Counted from the first letter of the stretch, positions 34,525 through 44,594 are shown. The stretch: DNA of 64,000 nucleotides from Rosenbergiella nectarea (GCF_900111105.1 NZ_FOGC01000001.1:486549-550548), one strand, 5' to 3'. Program-made: numbers and translations. Notes: generated by a model from the letters alone, not told the origin.

Positions 34525-35724
34525 TTAACTTAACGCCTCTCCCAAATAGAATATCGGTAAGTACATTGCGATGACCACACCCCCTACCAACCCTCCGCTG
34601 ACAGCGAGCATAATAGGTTCAACTCGCTGAGTGAGACGCCGGCTAAGGGTTGAGGCTTGATTCGAATACCAAATGGCTAATTGGGAAAATGCGTTATCGA
34701 GCTGCCCGGTTTCTTCAGCTGATCGAATCAGGAGTAGGGATAATGGGGGATAGTGATCGTTATAGGCCATGGCTTGTGAGAGTTTTTCCCCATGATGAAG
34801 CCGTTGATAAACCTCCTCAATCCCTTTTTTCCATAAAGGTGAGGTAAATAGTCCCGCGACAAGTTGTAAGCCATGAAGGAGAGTGAGCCCCGATTGTTGC
34901 GTACTGGAGAGGGTAGAAAAGAGTAGTGAGAGCTGCCTGCTCCGCCAGACTTCACCCAGAAGCGGTATTGAGAGTAACAGTTGGTGGCGTACCCGTTTCC
35001 AGGTTGGGTAACGATGCTCACAGTAGTGGAGAATGGGCAGAACTAGTGCGGTGATAATGCAGAGTAGGGGCAATAAAACGTTAAGATACTGGGGGGCGCT
35101 TATCAATAATTGTGTAAGGTATGGCAAGGGGGCGTTCAGGGATTGGTACATCAATGCAAACTCTGGCAGCACAAAGGTAAGTAGTCCAGTAGTGGTACAG
35201 ACTAAAAAGAGTAAGGTGATACAAGGATAGCGTAATGCAGCAATGAGTTCTTCTTTCATAGCCTGTTGCTGCTCTAATAGCTTAACCACCTGTAAGCAGC
35301 TATTTGGCAAGTGGCCGGTGAGCTCTCCGGCACTGATCAAAGCCGGTAGGGTGGGTGGAAAAATTTGAGGCCACTGGCTGAGAGCTGTCGAGAGCTTTTC
35401 CCCTGCGGAAATTTTTTTCAGTAATAACTCGATAACGATTCGCCAAGCTAGCGAAGGCTGGTTACTCATCAATAAATTGAGGCTGGCTGATAACGTGAGT
35501 CCTGCATTAAGCATAGATTCCAATTGTTGAAAGAAGACGATGAGTGTTTTGAGCTGCCAAACCTTCATCATGCGATGGGGCTTCAGTTTGAAATGGTAAG
35601 TAATGATCCCTTCCGCCAGCAACTGTTGTTCACCCTGCTCTCGGTGAGTGCAGAGTTGATAGCCGGAGCAGTATTCGCCGTTGAGTGACACTCCCTGCCA
35701 AGAATAGAGATTAAGCTGCTTCAT
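34525..35724 (-). CDS. hofC: Type IV pilus/type II secretion inner-membrane platform protein HofC
   Basis: 399 residues from the ATG at 35724; the frame extends to a GTG at 35742 with no ribosome site. GspF/PilC family: two repeated cytoplasmic domains and three membrane helices (around residues 165-190, 215-235 and 370-395, the last ending VVIAMYLPIFYLGEAL). It would anchor a pilus-like fibre with HofB and PpdD. Overlaps hofB by 14 nt. E. coli keeps this gene without known expression of a pilus; a function here is inferred only. Confidence 0.9.
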   Translation of the reverse strand: MKQLNLYSWQGVSLNGEYCSGYQLCTHREQGEQQLLAEGIITYHFKLKPHRMMKVWQLKTLIVFFQQLESMLNAGLTLSASLNLLMSNQPSLAWRIVIELLLKKISAGEKLSTALSQWPQIFPPTLPALISAGELTGHLPNSCLQVVKLLEQQQAMKEELIAALRYPCITLLFLVCTTTGLLTFVLPEFALMYQSLNAPLPYLTQLLISAPQYLNVLLPLLCIITALVLPILHYCEHRYPTWKRVRHQLLLSIPLLGEVWRSRQLSLLFSTLSSTQQSGLTLLHGLQLVAGLFTSPLWKKGIEEVYQRLHHGEKLSQAMAYNDHYPPLSLLLIRSAEETGQLDNAFSQLAIWYSNQASTLSRRLTQRVEPIMLAVSGGLVGGVVIAMYLPIFYLGEALS

Positions 35725-37108
35725 TATCCATTCCAACGACACGAAGCAGTTCTTGATAAGTGGTGATCCCCTGCGTCACTGCATGCAGTCCGGCCTCAAA
35801 TAAATTGTCTAGCCTTCTTTCACGCAAGAGCACACGGAGTTTTTGTGGGGAGGTCTGCTGAATAATGGCATGCTTTATCGCTGAATCGATAGGGAGCAAT
35901 TCAAACAGGGCGTGGCGGCCACTATAACCGGAGAGACAAAATTGGCAGCCTATCGCTAGCCAATGTTCATAGGATTTCAACGGTAAGTGAGCAGGTAAGG
36001 GGTCGGGGGACGAGAGGCGACACCGCTGGCATAAACGTCTCACGAGGCGTTGAGCAACAATGAGTTTTAATGCGCTGGCAGTGAGGTATTCGACAACCCC
36101 CATTTGTGTTAATCGGCTTAATGTATCGACAGTAGAGTTGGTATGTAATGTGCTGAGGACTAAATGGCCGGTTTGAGCCGCTTTAATCGCGATATCGGCC
36201 GTTTGATTATCTCTAATTTCACCAATCATTAAGATATCGGGATCTTGGCGTAATAAGGCACGTAAGATCGTTGGAAAATCCAGTCCCGCCTTTAGATTAA
36301 TTTGTGTTTGATTGATGCCCGGGATAACTAATTCAATAGGATCTTCTACGCTGCAGAGGTTGCGTTCCACACTATTGAGGGCGTTTAGGGCGCTATAGAG
36401 TGTGACAGTTTTACCACTGCCGGTGGGGCCAGTGACAATAATTAATCCCTGAGGAGCAGCTAATGCAGCCTTAAATACGGCTAACTGCGCAGGAGGTATA
36501 CCAATATTCTCTAACCGTAGATCCCCTCTGAATGCCTCGAGTAATCGTAAAACGACTTTTTCACCAAATTTAGTGGGTAGGGTCGCCAGACGGAATGAGT
36601 AATTTGCCTCTTGGTAAGTTAAGCTAAGTTGGCCATCTTGCGGGCGACGGTTTTCCGCAATATCGACGCCTGCGAGTAGTTTAAATCGGCTGCTGATTGC
36701 ATTGGTTTCGACGGGGGGCAACTCACCATAGACATATAATACACCGTCGACTCTGAAGCGGATTTTTGCTCCTAGGGCATGGGGTTCAATATGAATATCA
36801 GAGGCCTTTTGTTGCACCGCATGACATAAAATGGTTTGGCAAAAGTCGATAGTCGTCGCGTTGTCTTCGCCTTTATATTCTGCTTGTAAAGAGAGCGAAT
36901 TCGGAGCAGGTTGCTGGTAGGTAAAGTATTCTTGTTTAGAGACCGATTTTATGGTGATTTTTTTCTGGCAGGTAAATGCGAGATGATTTATATCCTCTGA
37001 GGAGGGCGGAGACATGACTAGCAGACAGAGTGATTCGTTATCTTCATACGTGATCCGCGCCGGATGATTTTCGCAGAATACTTTAAGAGGTGTGGTCTCT
37101 GCACTCAT
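35711..37108 (-). CDS. hofB: Type IV pilus/type II secretion assembly ATPase HofB
   Basis: 465 residues (461 in E. coli). GspE/PilB-type ATPase for fibre assembly. Walker A GPTGSGKTVTLY near residue 228, Walker B region DPDILMIGEIRD near residue 292, a His box (STLHTNS) near 320 and a four-cysteine zinc motif (LCQRC, then CQFC) near 360-390. Start overlaps ppdD (ATGA) and its end overlaps hofC, making one ppdD-hofB-hofC operon. It looks intact, not decayed. Confidence 0.93.
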   Translation of the reverse strand: MSAETTPLKVFCENHPARITYEDNESLCLLVMSPPSSEDINHLAFTCQKKITIKSVSKQEYFTYQQPAPNSLSLQAEYKGEDNATTIDFCQTILCHAVQQKASDIHIEPHALGAKIRFRVDGVLYVYGELPPVETNAISSRFKLLAGVDIAENRRPQDGQLSLTYQEANYSFRLATLPTKFGEKVVLRLLEAFRGDLRLENIGIPPAQLAVFKAALAAPQGLIIVTGPTGSGKTVTLYSALNALNSVERNLCSVEDPIELVIPGINQTQINLKAGLDFPTILRALLRQDPDILMIGEIRDNQTADIAIKAAQTGHLVLSTLHTNSTVDTLSRLTQMGVVEYLTASALKLIVAQRLVRRLCQRCRLSSPDPLPAHLPLKSYEHWLAIGCQFCLSGYSGRHALFELLPIDSAIKHAIIQQTSPQKLRVLLRERRLDNLFEAGLHAVTQGITTYQELLRVVGMDNEAA

Positions 37109-37545
37109 GGCCTATTCTCCCCATCATCATAGCGAAGCTGACGTTCACAGTTTTCTTGTAAGGTCCGATTGACGGCTGTACAACGGCGTTGCCAACTCAA
37201 TGCACCAAGTTCTGGTTGAAGCGTAGGAATAAGTTCTGCACTGAGACCCGTTAAGGTATTGCCTCCTTGCGCATGTATGACGCCGTTATTAACGGTTAAT
37301 TCGGTGACATAGCGAGTTGTACGCGGAAGGGGGATCCCTTCTTGACCACTATGGCAAGTGTTAAGCTGTCCTTTTTCCAGGGCGCACAGTTCTACCGCCG
37401 TTTTATAGGGCTGTAAGACTTGGAGTAAATCGGTGAGTGCAGCCTTTTGCAGATAACCTTGGTAAGCCGGGATACCCAGCGAACTTAAAATGGCAATGAT
37501 CGCAATAACGATCATCAATTCGATTAACGTAAATCCTTGTTCCAT
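37105..37545 (-). CDS. ppdD: Type IV major prepilin PpdD
   Basis: 146 residues. Begins with a very short leader MEQG, then FTLIELMIVIAIIAILSSLGIPAYQ: a class IVa prepilin with cleavage expected between Gly4 and Phe5, the conserved Glu5 of the mature form and a hydrophobic assembly helix. Four cysteines in the globular part could form disulfides. First gene of ppdD-hofB-hofC. No prepilin peptidase, secretin or retraction ATPase is in the window, so assembly depends on genes elsewhere. Confidence 0.93.
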   Translation of the reverse strand: MEQGFTLIELMIVIAIIAILSSLGIPAYQGYLQKAALTDLLQVLQPYKTAVELCALEKGQLNTCHSGQEGIPLPRTTRYVTELTVNNGVIHAQGGNTLTGLSAELIPTLQPELGALSWQRRCTAVNRTLQENCERQLRYDDGENRP

Positions 37546-37782
37546 GATGCTGTTCCTAAGCGGTTAAAATGACTTTTTTAAAGAGGATGAGAGCGTTTAG
37601 GAAGGGAGGATAATCAATCTAGGGTTTAGCTGCACAATGTGAATATTTTTTCTCAAGCAGTTGCACAAAGCTTGTGAGGTATCGCGGAAGACCTATGGTA
37701 ATCTTGAATAAAATCTGGCTTGTTGTTGGCCACCCTCGTTTAATCAAAAGGGCCGCTTAGATAAGTGGTAAATAACACTGAC

Positions 37783-38358
37783 ATGTTAATGATAAAAGAT
37801 CATTGGTTGACCGTTGCGCGCCAAGTCCCCTCAACGCATTACAATGAACGTCCCGAGGGGGAGGCCCCACGTTTGCTGGTGGTTCATAATATTAGTCTGC
37901 CTCTGGGTAAATTTGGGGGGCCATATATTGATCAACTGTTTACCGGAACATTATGCGCGCAAGAGCACCCCTATTTTGCACAAATTGCTGACTTGCGTGT
38001 TGCAGCGCATTGTCTTATCCGTCGAGAAGGTGAGATAGTGCAATATGTTCCTTTCGATAAGCGAGCTTGGCATGCTGGCCAGTCGATCTACAAAGGCATC
38101 GAAAACTGTAATGATTTTTCTATAGGCATAGAGCTTGAAGGTACCGATGAATTACCTTACACCGAGGAGCAATATCGGGCTTTGACTGCCGTTACCCAGT
38201 CTCTTATTGAAACCTATGCTTTAGAGAAAGAAAATATTACTGGGCATAGTGATATCGCGCCAGGCCGTAAAACGGATCCTGGGCCCTCTTTTGATTGGGA
38301 CTATTTTCATTCACTCATTCATCACACTGATCATCTAGGGAGTAGAGTTAAGTCATGA
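37783..38358 (+). CDS. ampD: 1,6-anhydro-MurNAc-L-alanine amidase AmpD
   Basis: 191 residues from the ATG at 37783 (MLMIKDHW), chosen by comparison with E. coli; the frame is open from a GTG at 37765 and neither has a strong ribosome site. Cytoplasmic zinc amidase that recycles cell-wall muropeptides and thereby keeps AmpR-controlled beta-lactamase low in species that have it. Zinc ligands are seen in VVHNIS and GHSDIAPGRKTDPGP (His and Asp); IGIELEGTD holds the catalytic Glu region. Its stop overlaps ampE. nadC, which neighbours ampD in E. coli, is missing. Confidence 0.95.
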   Translation: MLMIKDHWLTVARQVPSTHYNERPEGEAPRLLVVHNISLPLGKFGGPYIDQLFTGTLCAQEHPYFAQIADLRVAAHCLIRREGEIVQYVPFDKRAWHAGQSIYKGIENCNDFSIGIELEGTDELPYTEEQYRALTAVTQSLIETYALEKENITGHSDIAPGRKTDPGPSFDWDYFHSLIHHTDHLGSRVKS

Positions 38359-39206
38359 CGTTATTTACGCTATTACTCGTTCTCATTTGCGAGCGGTTAT
38401 TTAAGTGGGGAGAGCATTGGCAGCTTGAACATCGACTTGTTCCACTGTTTCGTAAGCAACAACACTTTTCATTAATTCGTACGGTAGGATTAATGGTGCT
38501 GGTGATGCTTGTCTTTACGTTACTCCTTCACGCAATCGAAGGGGTGTTATTCGGTGTAGTGTCGCTGGTGGTATGGATTTTAGTCGGGGTGCTCTGCATT
38601 GGAGCAGGCCAAAGTCGCCAACATTACCGTGACTACTTGCATTCAGCCAACCAACAGGACGTGACCGGCCACCAAGCAATGGCGGAGGAGCTGAGTGTGA
38701 TACACCCCATGTCGAGTCAGATCAGCGACAAGCTCTATTTACGCGAACTACAAAATGCACTGCTATGGATTAATTATCGTTTCTACTTAGCACCTTTGTT
38801 CTGGTTTGTGGTGGGAGCAAACTATGGTCCGGTCTTCTTACTTGGTTATGCCTTTCTGCGAGCGTGGCAGGGATGGTTGGCTAAGCAAAGTCGTCAGCGT
38901 CGTGAACAGTCGGGGGTCGATGTTCTGTTGTTCTGGATTGATTGGATCCCCGTCAGAATTGTTGGGTTAGCTTACGCTTTCTTAGGGCATGGAGAGAAAG
39001 CACTGCCGGCATGGTGGCGCTTTATAACAGATTTTCGGCATAAGCCTTATCATGTGCTGTCTGTGTTAGCGCAGTTCTCATTGGAACGTGACCCTTGTAA
39101 AGACAAGGTTGAAATGCCCAGAATTGCAGTGGCGCTTGCTAAACGTATTACCTTAGTTATCGTACTGATAACCGCCGTTTTGACATTGACAGGAGTTATT
39201 CTTTAA
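38355..39206 (+). CDS. ampE: Inner-membrane protein AmpE
   Basis: 283 residues (284 in E. coli). Membrane protein of unresolved function encoded with ampD and implicated in the same muropeptide/beta-lactamase signalling. Four hydrophobic segments (near residues 1-12, 40-85, 140-170 and 260-282). Coupled to ampD by an ATGA overlap and ended by the shared terminator at 39205-39236. Confidence 0.94.
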   Translation: MTLFTLLLVLICERLFKWGEHWQLEHRLVPLFRKQQHFSLIRTVGLMVLVMLVFTLLLHAIEGVLFGVVSLVVWILVGVLCIGAGQSRQHYRDYLHSANQQDVTGHQAMAEELSVIHPMSSQISDKLYLRELQNALLWINYRFYLAPLFWFVVGANYGPVFLLGYAFLRAWQGWLAKQSRQRREQSGVDVLLFWIDWIPVRIVGLAYAFLGHGEKALPAWWRFITDFRHKPYHVLSVLAQFSLERDPCKDKVEMPRIAVALAKRITLVIVLITAVLTLTGVIL

Positions 39207-39236
39207 AAAAAGGGGGAAATTGATCCCCCTTTATTT
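39205..39236. terminator. Bidirectional terminator between ampE and aroP
   Basis: AAAGGGGG and CCCCCTTT make an 8-bp stem around an 8-nt loop, with an A run on the left and ATTTTTA on the right; it serves both convergent genes. Confidence 0.85.
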
Positions 39237-40589
39237 TTATCGTGTTGTTTTAATTTTGATCAGATAACCAACACCTAAAATAGCGACCCAAACAGGGATT
39301 AACCCTACTGAAATAGCCATGCCCGGAATGGTGAGCATAATGCCCAAGATGGCGATCATAAAGAGTAGGCAAACCCAGTTTCCAAGGGGATAAAACAGAG
39401 CAGGGAAACGTGGGGTTACCCCTTGTTTGATCTTCGCTTTACGAAAACGCATATGCGCCATGCTGATCATTGCCCAATTGATGACCAGTGCAGAAACGAC
39501 TAACGCCATCAATAACCCAAAGGCCTCTCCTGGCATAAGGTAGTTGAGCAGAACGACCAAGGCAGTCGCCAGTGCTGAAAAGCCTAACGCAACATAGGGG
39601 ACGCCACGCTTATCGACATTAAGCAACGCTTTAGGGCCATTACCTTGTTTCGCTAAACCATATAACATGCGGCTATTCGAATACACGCAGCTGTTATAGA
39701 CGGATAACGCGGCCGTTAAGATGACGACATTCAGCGTGTTCGCGACTAACTTATCACCCAGTTCATGGAAAATAAGGACGAAAGGGCTGGTACCTTCAAT
39801 GACTTTTGTCCAAGGGTAAAGTGATAGTAGTATCGCAAGAGAACCCATATAGAAGATCAAAATACGATAGATGACCTGATTGGTCGCTTTAGGGATGCTT
39901 TGTTGAGGATCTGCGGCTTCTGCGGCAGTAATGCCGACCAGTTCTAGCCCCCCAAATGAAAACATGATGATGACCATCGCCGTAATCAACCCACCAACGC
40001 CATGTGGGAAGAAGCCGCCCTGCGCCCAAATATTTGTTACGGAGGCTTGAGGTCCACCATGCCCACTCAATAGCAACCATGCGCCAAAGGCAATCATTCC
40101 TATTACTGCAGCAACTTTAATAATGGAAAACCAGAACTCCAGTTCACCGTAAATTTTCACGTTGGCGAGATTGATGGCGTTGATCAGTACAAAAAATACC
40201 GCTGCAGAAACCCAAGTAGGGATTTCTGGCCACCAGTATTGAATGTAGAGGCCCACTGCAGAAAGCTCGGCCATCGCCACCAAGACATAGAGTACCCAAT
40301 AGTTCCAGCCCGATGCGAAGCCGGCGAAGCTGCCCCAATATTTGTAAGCGAAATGGCTAAAAGAACCGGCTACGGGTTCTTCAACAATCATTTCACCTAA
40401 TTGGCGCATGATCATAAAGGCGATAAAACCGCCGATGGCATATCCCAACAGTACTGAAGGGCCCGCCATTTTGATGGTTTGTGCTAACCCCAAAAAGAGT
40501 CCAGTCCCGACGGCTCCTCCTAGGGCGATTAACTGAATATGCCTATTTTTCAGCCCCCGTTTCAACGAACCTGCTTGTTGCTCGCTCAT
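39237..40589 (-). CDS. aroP: Aromatic amino acid:H+ symporter AroP
   Basis: 450 residues from the ATG at 40589, which has AGAGGA upstream; the frame continues to 40658 but without a ribosome site. APC-superfamily permease for phenylalanine, tyrosine and tryptophan. Twelve helices; the first segment LIALGGAVGTGLFLG (family substrate-binding GxG) and the EEPVAGSFSHFAYKYWG loop are near-identical to E. coli AroP. PheP is the nearest alternative, but location beside pdhR supports AroP. Confidence 0.93.
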   Translation of the reverse strand: MSEQQAGSLKRGLKNRHIQLIALGGAVGTGLFLGLAQTIKMAGPSVLLGYAIGGFIAFMIMRQLGEMIVEEPVAGSFSHFAYKYWGSFAGFASGWNYWVLYVLVAMAELSAVGLYIQYWWPEIPTWVSAAVFFVLINAINLANVKIYGELEFWFSIIKVAAVIGMIAFGAWLLLSGHGGPQASVTNIWAQGGFFPHGVGGLITAMVIIMFSFGGLELVGITAAEAADPQQSIPKATNQVIYRILIFYMGSLAILLSLYPWTKVIEGTSPFVLIFHELGDKLVANTLNVVILTAALSVYNSCVYSNSRMLYGLAKQGNGPKALLNVDKRGVPYVALGFSALATALVVLLNYLMPGEAFGLLMALVVSALVINWAMISMAHMRFRKAKIKQGVTPRFPALFYPLGNWVCLLFMIAILGIMLTIPGMAISVGLIPVWVAILGVGYLIKIKTTR

Positions 40590-41017
40590 AAATTCCTCTT
40601 GCGTAGTGTTCTCGACCTTCATTTCAGGCTGTAAGGAGAATGTGACAGACTGTGTCATTTATTTTACGGGTTTATGGCAGTGAATTACTACGTCGAATGT
40701 GAGGAATTATCAGATATTTGCCGTGCAGTCTCGAAAAACGAGCGATTTTCAGGGTTATAATATTCTTCTCTTTGAGCATTTAATATGGATAATATCGGGC
40801 CGATCCGGCTAATTACGGTGGGTTGTTTTAGCTAGGCTTGCTCTAAAGCTATTTGATAATGAAGTGATTGCGGGTCATAAAGCTCTTTTTTCGTTCCGAG
40901 AGTGACGCATGAGACATAGTCTAAAGGCGAGATAAATTTTTTGATCTAGAGCCTACTTTAGTGAACGCAATATAGACAGTAGGTAAATGTTTTGTTAGCT
41001 TAGCGCCTCTTGTGGGA
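40590..41017. other. Divergent intergenic region aroP-pdhR
   Basis: About 430 nt with no gene. It carries the likely aroP promoter (below). A TATAAT at 40756-40761 lacks a matching -35 on the plus strand. I looked for TyrR boxes (TGTAAA-N6-TTTACA), expected for aroP, and found none that convinced. A possible pdhR promoter (TAGACA at 40973, 17 nt, TAGCTT at 40996) lies just before the PdhR operator. Confidence 0.5.
40706..40734 (-). promoter_or_regulatory. Predicted aroP promoter
   Basis: On the minus strand: -35 TCGAGA (40734-40729, 4 of 6), 17-nt spacer, -10 GATAAT (40711-40706, 5 of 6), about 117 nt upstream of the aroP start. Confidence 0.4.
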
Positions 41018-41034
41018 AATTGGTATGACCAATT
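41018..41034 (+). promoter_or_regulatory. PdhR operator
   Basis: AATTGGTATGACCAATT is a perfect match to the palindromic PdhR box (AATTGGTnnnACCAATT), 28 nt before the pdhR start. It predicts autorepression of pdhR-aceEF, relieved by pyruvate. Confidence 0.93.
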
Positions 41035-41062
41035 CAAAAGAGCAACAATGACTACGAGTATG

Positions 41063-41827
41063 ATGGCTTACAGTAAAATCAGGCAGCCCAAGCTATCTGA
41101 TGTCATAGAGCAACAGGTAGAGTCCCTCATTATGGAAGGGACACTTCGACCTGGTGAGAAGCTTCCACCAGAACGCGAACTTGCTCGACAATTTGATGTC
41201 TCTCGTCCTTCGGTACGGGAGGCTATTTTACGTTTGGAAGCAAAGGGATTATTGCATCGCCGACATGGTGGTGGCACCTACGTACAAGACAGCCTATGGC
41301 AGAGTGTAAGCGACCCTTTAATTGGATTATTGGCGCAACACGGCGAATCACAATTCGATTTACTCGAAATGCGCCATGCACTGGAAGGCATTGCAGCGTA
41401 TTATGCAGCACTGCGTGGGACGGAAGATGACCTATTACGTATCAACCACTATCACTTGGCAATCCAAGAGGCACAAGATAGCGGTGATTTAGACGTAGAA
41501 GCGGATGCGGTTATTGATTATCAAATCACCGTCACTGAAGCGGCGCACAATGTGGTATTGCTGCATTTGGTCCGAGCAATGGGGCCAATACTTAAGCAAA
41601 ATGTGCGTTCAAATTTTGAATTACTTTACTCTCGCCGCGATATGCTGGCGAAAGTGAGTGGGCACCGTGCAAGAATTTATGAAGCGATTATTGCGCGGCA
41701 GCCAGAAAAAGCCCGTGAAGAATCTAACTCGCACTTGGCTTTTCTTGAAGAAATTTTATTGGAGAGAAACCGGGAGCAATCCCGCCGTGAGCGTTCATTA
41801 CGTCGCTTACAGCAACGAAAAGATTGA
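41063..41827 (+). CDS. pdhR: Pyruvate-responsive repressor PdhR
   Basis: 254 residues from [18 protein letters not shown] at 41063, the E. coli length; upstream in-frame starts would run through the operator. GntR-family (FadR subgroup) repressor. Winged helix at residues ~9-77 ([27 protein letters not shown]), then the all-helical FCD domain that binds pyruvate. Regulates its own operon through the box at 41018. Confidence 0.97.
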   Translation: MAYSKIRQPKLSDVIEQQVESLIMEGTLRPGEKLPPERELARQFDVSRPSVREAILRLEAKGLLHRRHGGGTYVQDSLWQSVSDPLIGLLAQHGESQFDLLEMRHALEGIAAYYAALRGTEDDLLRINHYHLAIQEAQDSGDLDVEADAVIDYQITVTEAAHNVVLLHLVRAMGPILKQNVRSNFELLYSRRDMLAKVSGHRARIYEAIIARQPEKAREESNSHLAFLEEILLERNREQSRRERSLRRLQQRKD

Positions 41828-41930
41828 GTCACCTAGGGTTAAAGAGCGGAGATTGGCATGATGATACGTCATGGCCTTTACTCAGCAACGTTATCAATTT
41901 CAATGTACAGACACAGATAAGGAATACCCC

Positions 41931-44594
41931 ATGTCAGACCGTCTACATAATGACGTGGATCCGATTGAAACTCGCGACTGGCTACAGGCGATTGAATCGG
42001 TCATCCGTGAAGAAGGTGTTGAACGCGCGCAATATTTAATTGATCAAGTATTGCATGCGGCTCGCAATGGTGGTGTGAACGTAGCATCTGGATCAGCGAT
42101 CAAAGACTACATTAATACTATCCCAACGGAAGAAGAGCCTACATATCCAGGTAATACGAGTTTAGAACGTCGTATCCGTTCAGCTATCCGCTGGAATGCG
42201 ATCATGACCGTACTACGCGCGTCTAAAAAAGATTTGGAGCTGGGTGGACATATGGCCTCTTTCCAATCTTCCGCTACCATTTATGAAGTCTGCTTTAACC
42301 ACTTCTTCCGTGCGCGTACCGAAAAAGATGGCGGTGACTTAGTTTACTTCCAAGGCCACATCTCTCCAGGTGTCTATGCTCGCGCCTTCCTCGAGGGTCG
42401 TCTGACCGAAGAGCAAATGAATAATTTCCGTCAAGAAGTTGACGGTAAAGGTCTTTCCTCTTACCCGCATCCTAAATTGATGCCTGATTTTTGGCAGTTC
42501 CCAACCGTATCAATGGGGTTGGGACCGCTGGGCGCTATCTATCAAGCTAAATTCTTAAAATATCTTGAGCATCGCGGCTTAAAAGAGACGTCAGCACAAA
42601 CGGTTTATGCTTTCTTAGGTGACGGTGAGATGGATGAGCCTGAATCTAAAGGGGCAATCACCATCGCGACACGCGAAAAATTAGACAACTTAGTGTTCGT
42701 GATTAACTGTAACTTACAGCGCCTAGATGGCCCGGTTACAGGTAATGGTAAGATCATTAATGAGTTAGAAGGGATCTTCGGCGGCGCTGGCTGGGAAGTC
42801 ATTAAAGTGATCTGGGGCGGTCGCTGGGATGAGCTGCTGCGTAAAGATACTAGCGGTAAGTTGATCCAGCTGATGAACGAAACCGTTGATGGTGACTACC
42901 AAACCTTCAAATCTCGTGATGGCGCTTATGTGCGTGAGCACTTCTTTGGCCGCTATCCAGAAACCGCTGCATTAGTCAAGGATATGTCGGACGAAGCGAT
43001 CTGGTCACTGAACCGTGGCGGACACGATCCGAAGAAAATCTATGCGGCATTTAAAAAAGCGCAAGATACCAAGGATAAGCCTGTCGTGATCCTTGCTCAT
43101 ACCGTGAAAGGTTATGGGATGGGTGAAACGGCTGAAGGTAAAAACATTGCTCACCAAGTGAAGAAAATGAACATGGAAGGCGTGCGTTACATCCGTGACC
43201 GCTTCAATGTTCCTGTCACCGATGAGAATCTTGAAAAGCTTCCTTATGTGACCTTCTCCGAAGACTCTGAAGAGTACAAATATCTGCATAAGCAGCGTGA
43301 GAACCTAGGCGGTTATCTGCCTACGCGGCAAGCAGAGTTTACTGAAGAGCTGGAAATGCCAGCCTTAAGCGAATTCCAATCCTTGTTGGAAGAGCAGAAT
43401 AAAGAGATTTCAACCACTATCGCCTTCGTTCGTGCGTTAAATGTGATGTTGAAAAATAAATCGATCAAAGAACGTCTTGTCCCGATTTTAGCCGACGAAG
43501 CGCGTACTTTCGGTATGGAAGGACTCTTCCGTCAGATCGGTATCTACAGCCCGAATGGTCAGCAATATACTCCGCAAGACCGTGAGCAAGTCGCGTACTA
43601 CAAAGAAGACGAGAAAGGTCAGATCCTGCAAGAAGGTATCAATGAGTTGGGTGCGGGTGCATCGTGGTTAGCGGCAGCGACCTCTTATAGCACTAACAAC
43701 TTGCCGATGATCCCGTTCTATATCTACTACTCAATGTTTGGATTCCAACGTATCGGTGATCTTTGCTGGGCTGCAGGTGATCAACAAGCACGTGGTTTCT
43801 TAATCGGTGGGACATCAGGTCGTACGACCTTGAACGGTGAAGGTTTACAGCACGAAGATGGTCATAGCCACATCCAATCGCTGACTATCCCTAACTGTAT
43901 CTCTTATGATCCCGCTTATGCTTACGAAGTCGCTGTCATTATGCAAGATGGCTTAGAGCGTATGTACGGTAAATCGCAAGAGAACGTTTACTACTACATC
44001 ACGACTCTGAACGAAAACTACCATATGCCAGCCATGCCAGAAGGCGCTGAAGAAGGTATCCGTAAAGGAATCTACAAGCTTGATACGCTAGAAGGTAATA
44101 AAGGTAAAGTTCAGTTGCTGGGTTCAGGGGCAATTCTTCGCCATGTACGTGAAGCGGCCAAAATCTTGTCTGAAGATTATGGCGTCGGTTCTGATGTGTA
44201 TAGCGTGACCTCCTTCACTGAGTTGGCGCGTGACGGTCAAGATTGTGAGCGTTGGAACATGTTACACCCAGCGGAAGAGCCTCGTGTACCGTACATCTCT
44301 CAAATTCTGAGCGATGTACCAGCGGTTGCGTCAACCGATTATATGAAACTCTTTGCTGAACAAGTTCGCACTTACGTGCCAGCCAGTGATTATCGGGTAT
44401 TGGGTACCGATGGCTTTGGTCGCTCGGATAGCCGTGAAAACTTACGTCATCACTTCGAAGTTGATGCCTCCTATGTTGTCGTCGCGGCACTGGGTGAATT
44501 AGCAAAACGGGGTGAAGTTGACAAACAAGTGGTTGTTGATGCGATTAAGAAATTCAATATTGACGCAGACAAAGTCAATCCACGTCTGGCGTAA
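41931..44594 (+). CDS. aceE: Pyruvate dehydrogenase E1 component
   Basis: 887 residues from MSDRLHNDVDPIETRDWL, identical in length to E. coli; AAGGA precedes this ATG and the frame upstream (to 41871) is not needed. Homodimeric ThDP enzyme that decarboxylates pyruvate and acetylates the lipoyl arms of E2. ThDP-binding GDGEMDEPESKGAI near residue 230 and the following NLVFVINCNLQRLDGPV are conserved. First structural gene of the complex. Confidence 0.98.
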   Translation: MSDRLHNDVDPIETRDWLQAIESVIREEGVERAQYLIDQVLHAARNGGVNVASGSAIKDYINTIPTEEEPTYPGNTSLERRIRSAIRWNAIMTVLRASKKDLELGGHMASFQSSATIYEVCFNHFFRARTEKDGGDLVYFQGHISPGVYARAFLEGRLTEEQMNNFRQEVDGKGLSSYPHPKLMPDFWQFPTVSMGLGPLGAIYQAKFLKYLEHRGLKETSAQTVYAFLGDGEMDEPESKGAITIATREKLDNLVFVINCNLQRLDGPVTGNGKIINELEGIFGGAGWEVIKVIWGGRWDELLRKDTSGKLIQLMNETVDGDYQTFKSRDGAYVREHFFGRYPETAALVKDMSDEAIWSLNRGGHDPKKIYAAFKKAQDTKDKPVVILAHTVKGYGMGETAEGKNIAHQVKKMNMEGVRYIRDRFNVPVTDENLEKLPYVTFSEDSEEYKYLHKQRENLGGYLPTRQAEFTEELEMPALSEFQSLLEEQNKEISTTIAFVRALNVMLKNKSIKERLVPILADEARTFGMEGLFRQIGIYSPNGQQYTPQDREQVAYYKEDEKGQILQEGINELGAGASWLAAATSYSTNNLPMIPFYIYYSMFGFQRIGDLCWAAGDQQARGFLIGGTSGRTTLNGEGLQHEDGHSHIQSLTIPNCISYDPAYAYEVAVIMQDGLERMYGKSQENVYYYITTLNENYHMPAMPEGAEEGIRKGIYKLDTLEGNKGKVQLLGSGAILRHVREAAKILSEDYGVGSDVYSVTSFTELARDGQDCERWNMLHPAEEPRVPYISQILSDVPAVASTDYMKLFAEQVRTYVPASDYRVLGTDGFGRSDSRENLRHHFEVDASYVVVAALGELAKRGEVDKQVVVDAIKKFNIDADKVNPRLA

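Noticed and set aside
37546..37782. Remnant of nadC
   Set aside because: No stretch resembling NadC was visible in either strand; the gap is too short and AT-rich.
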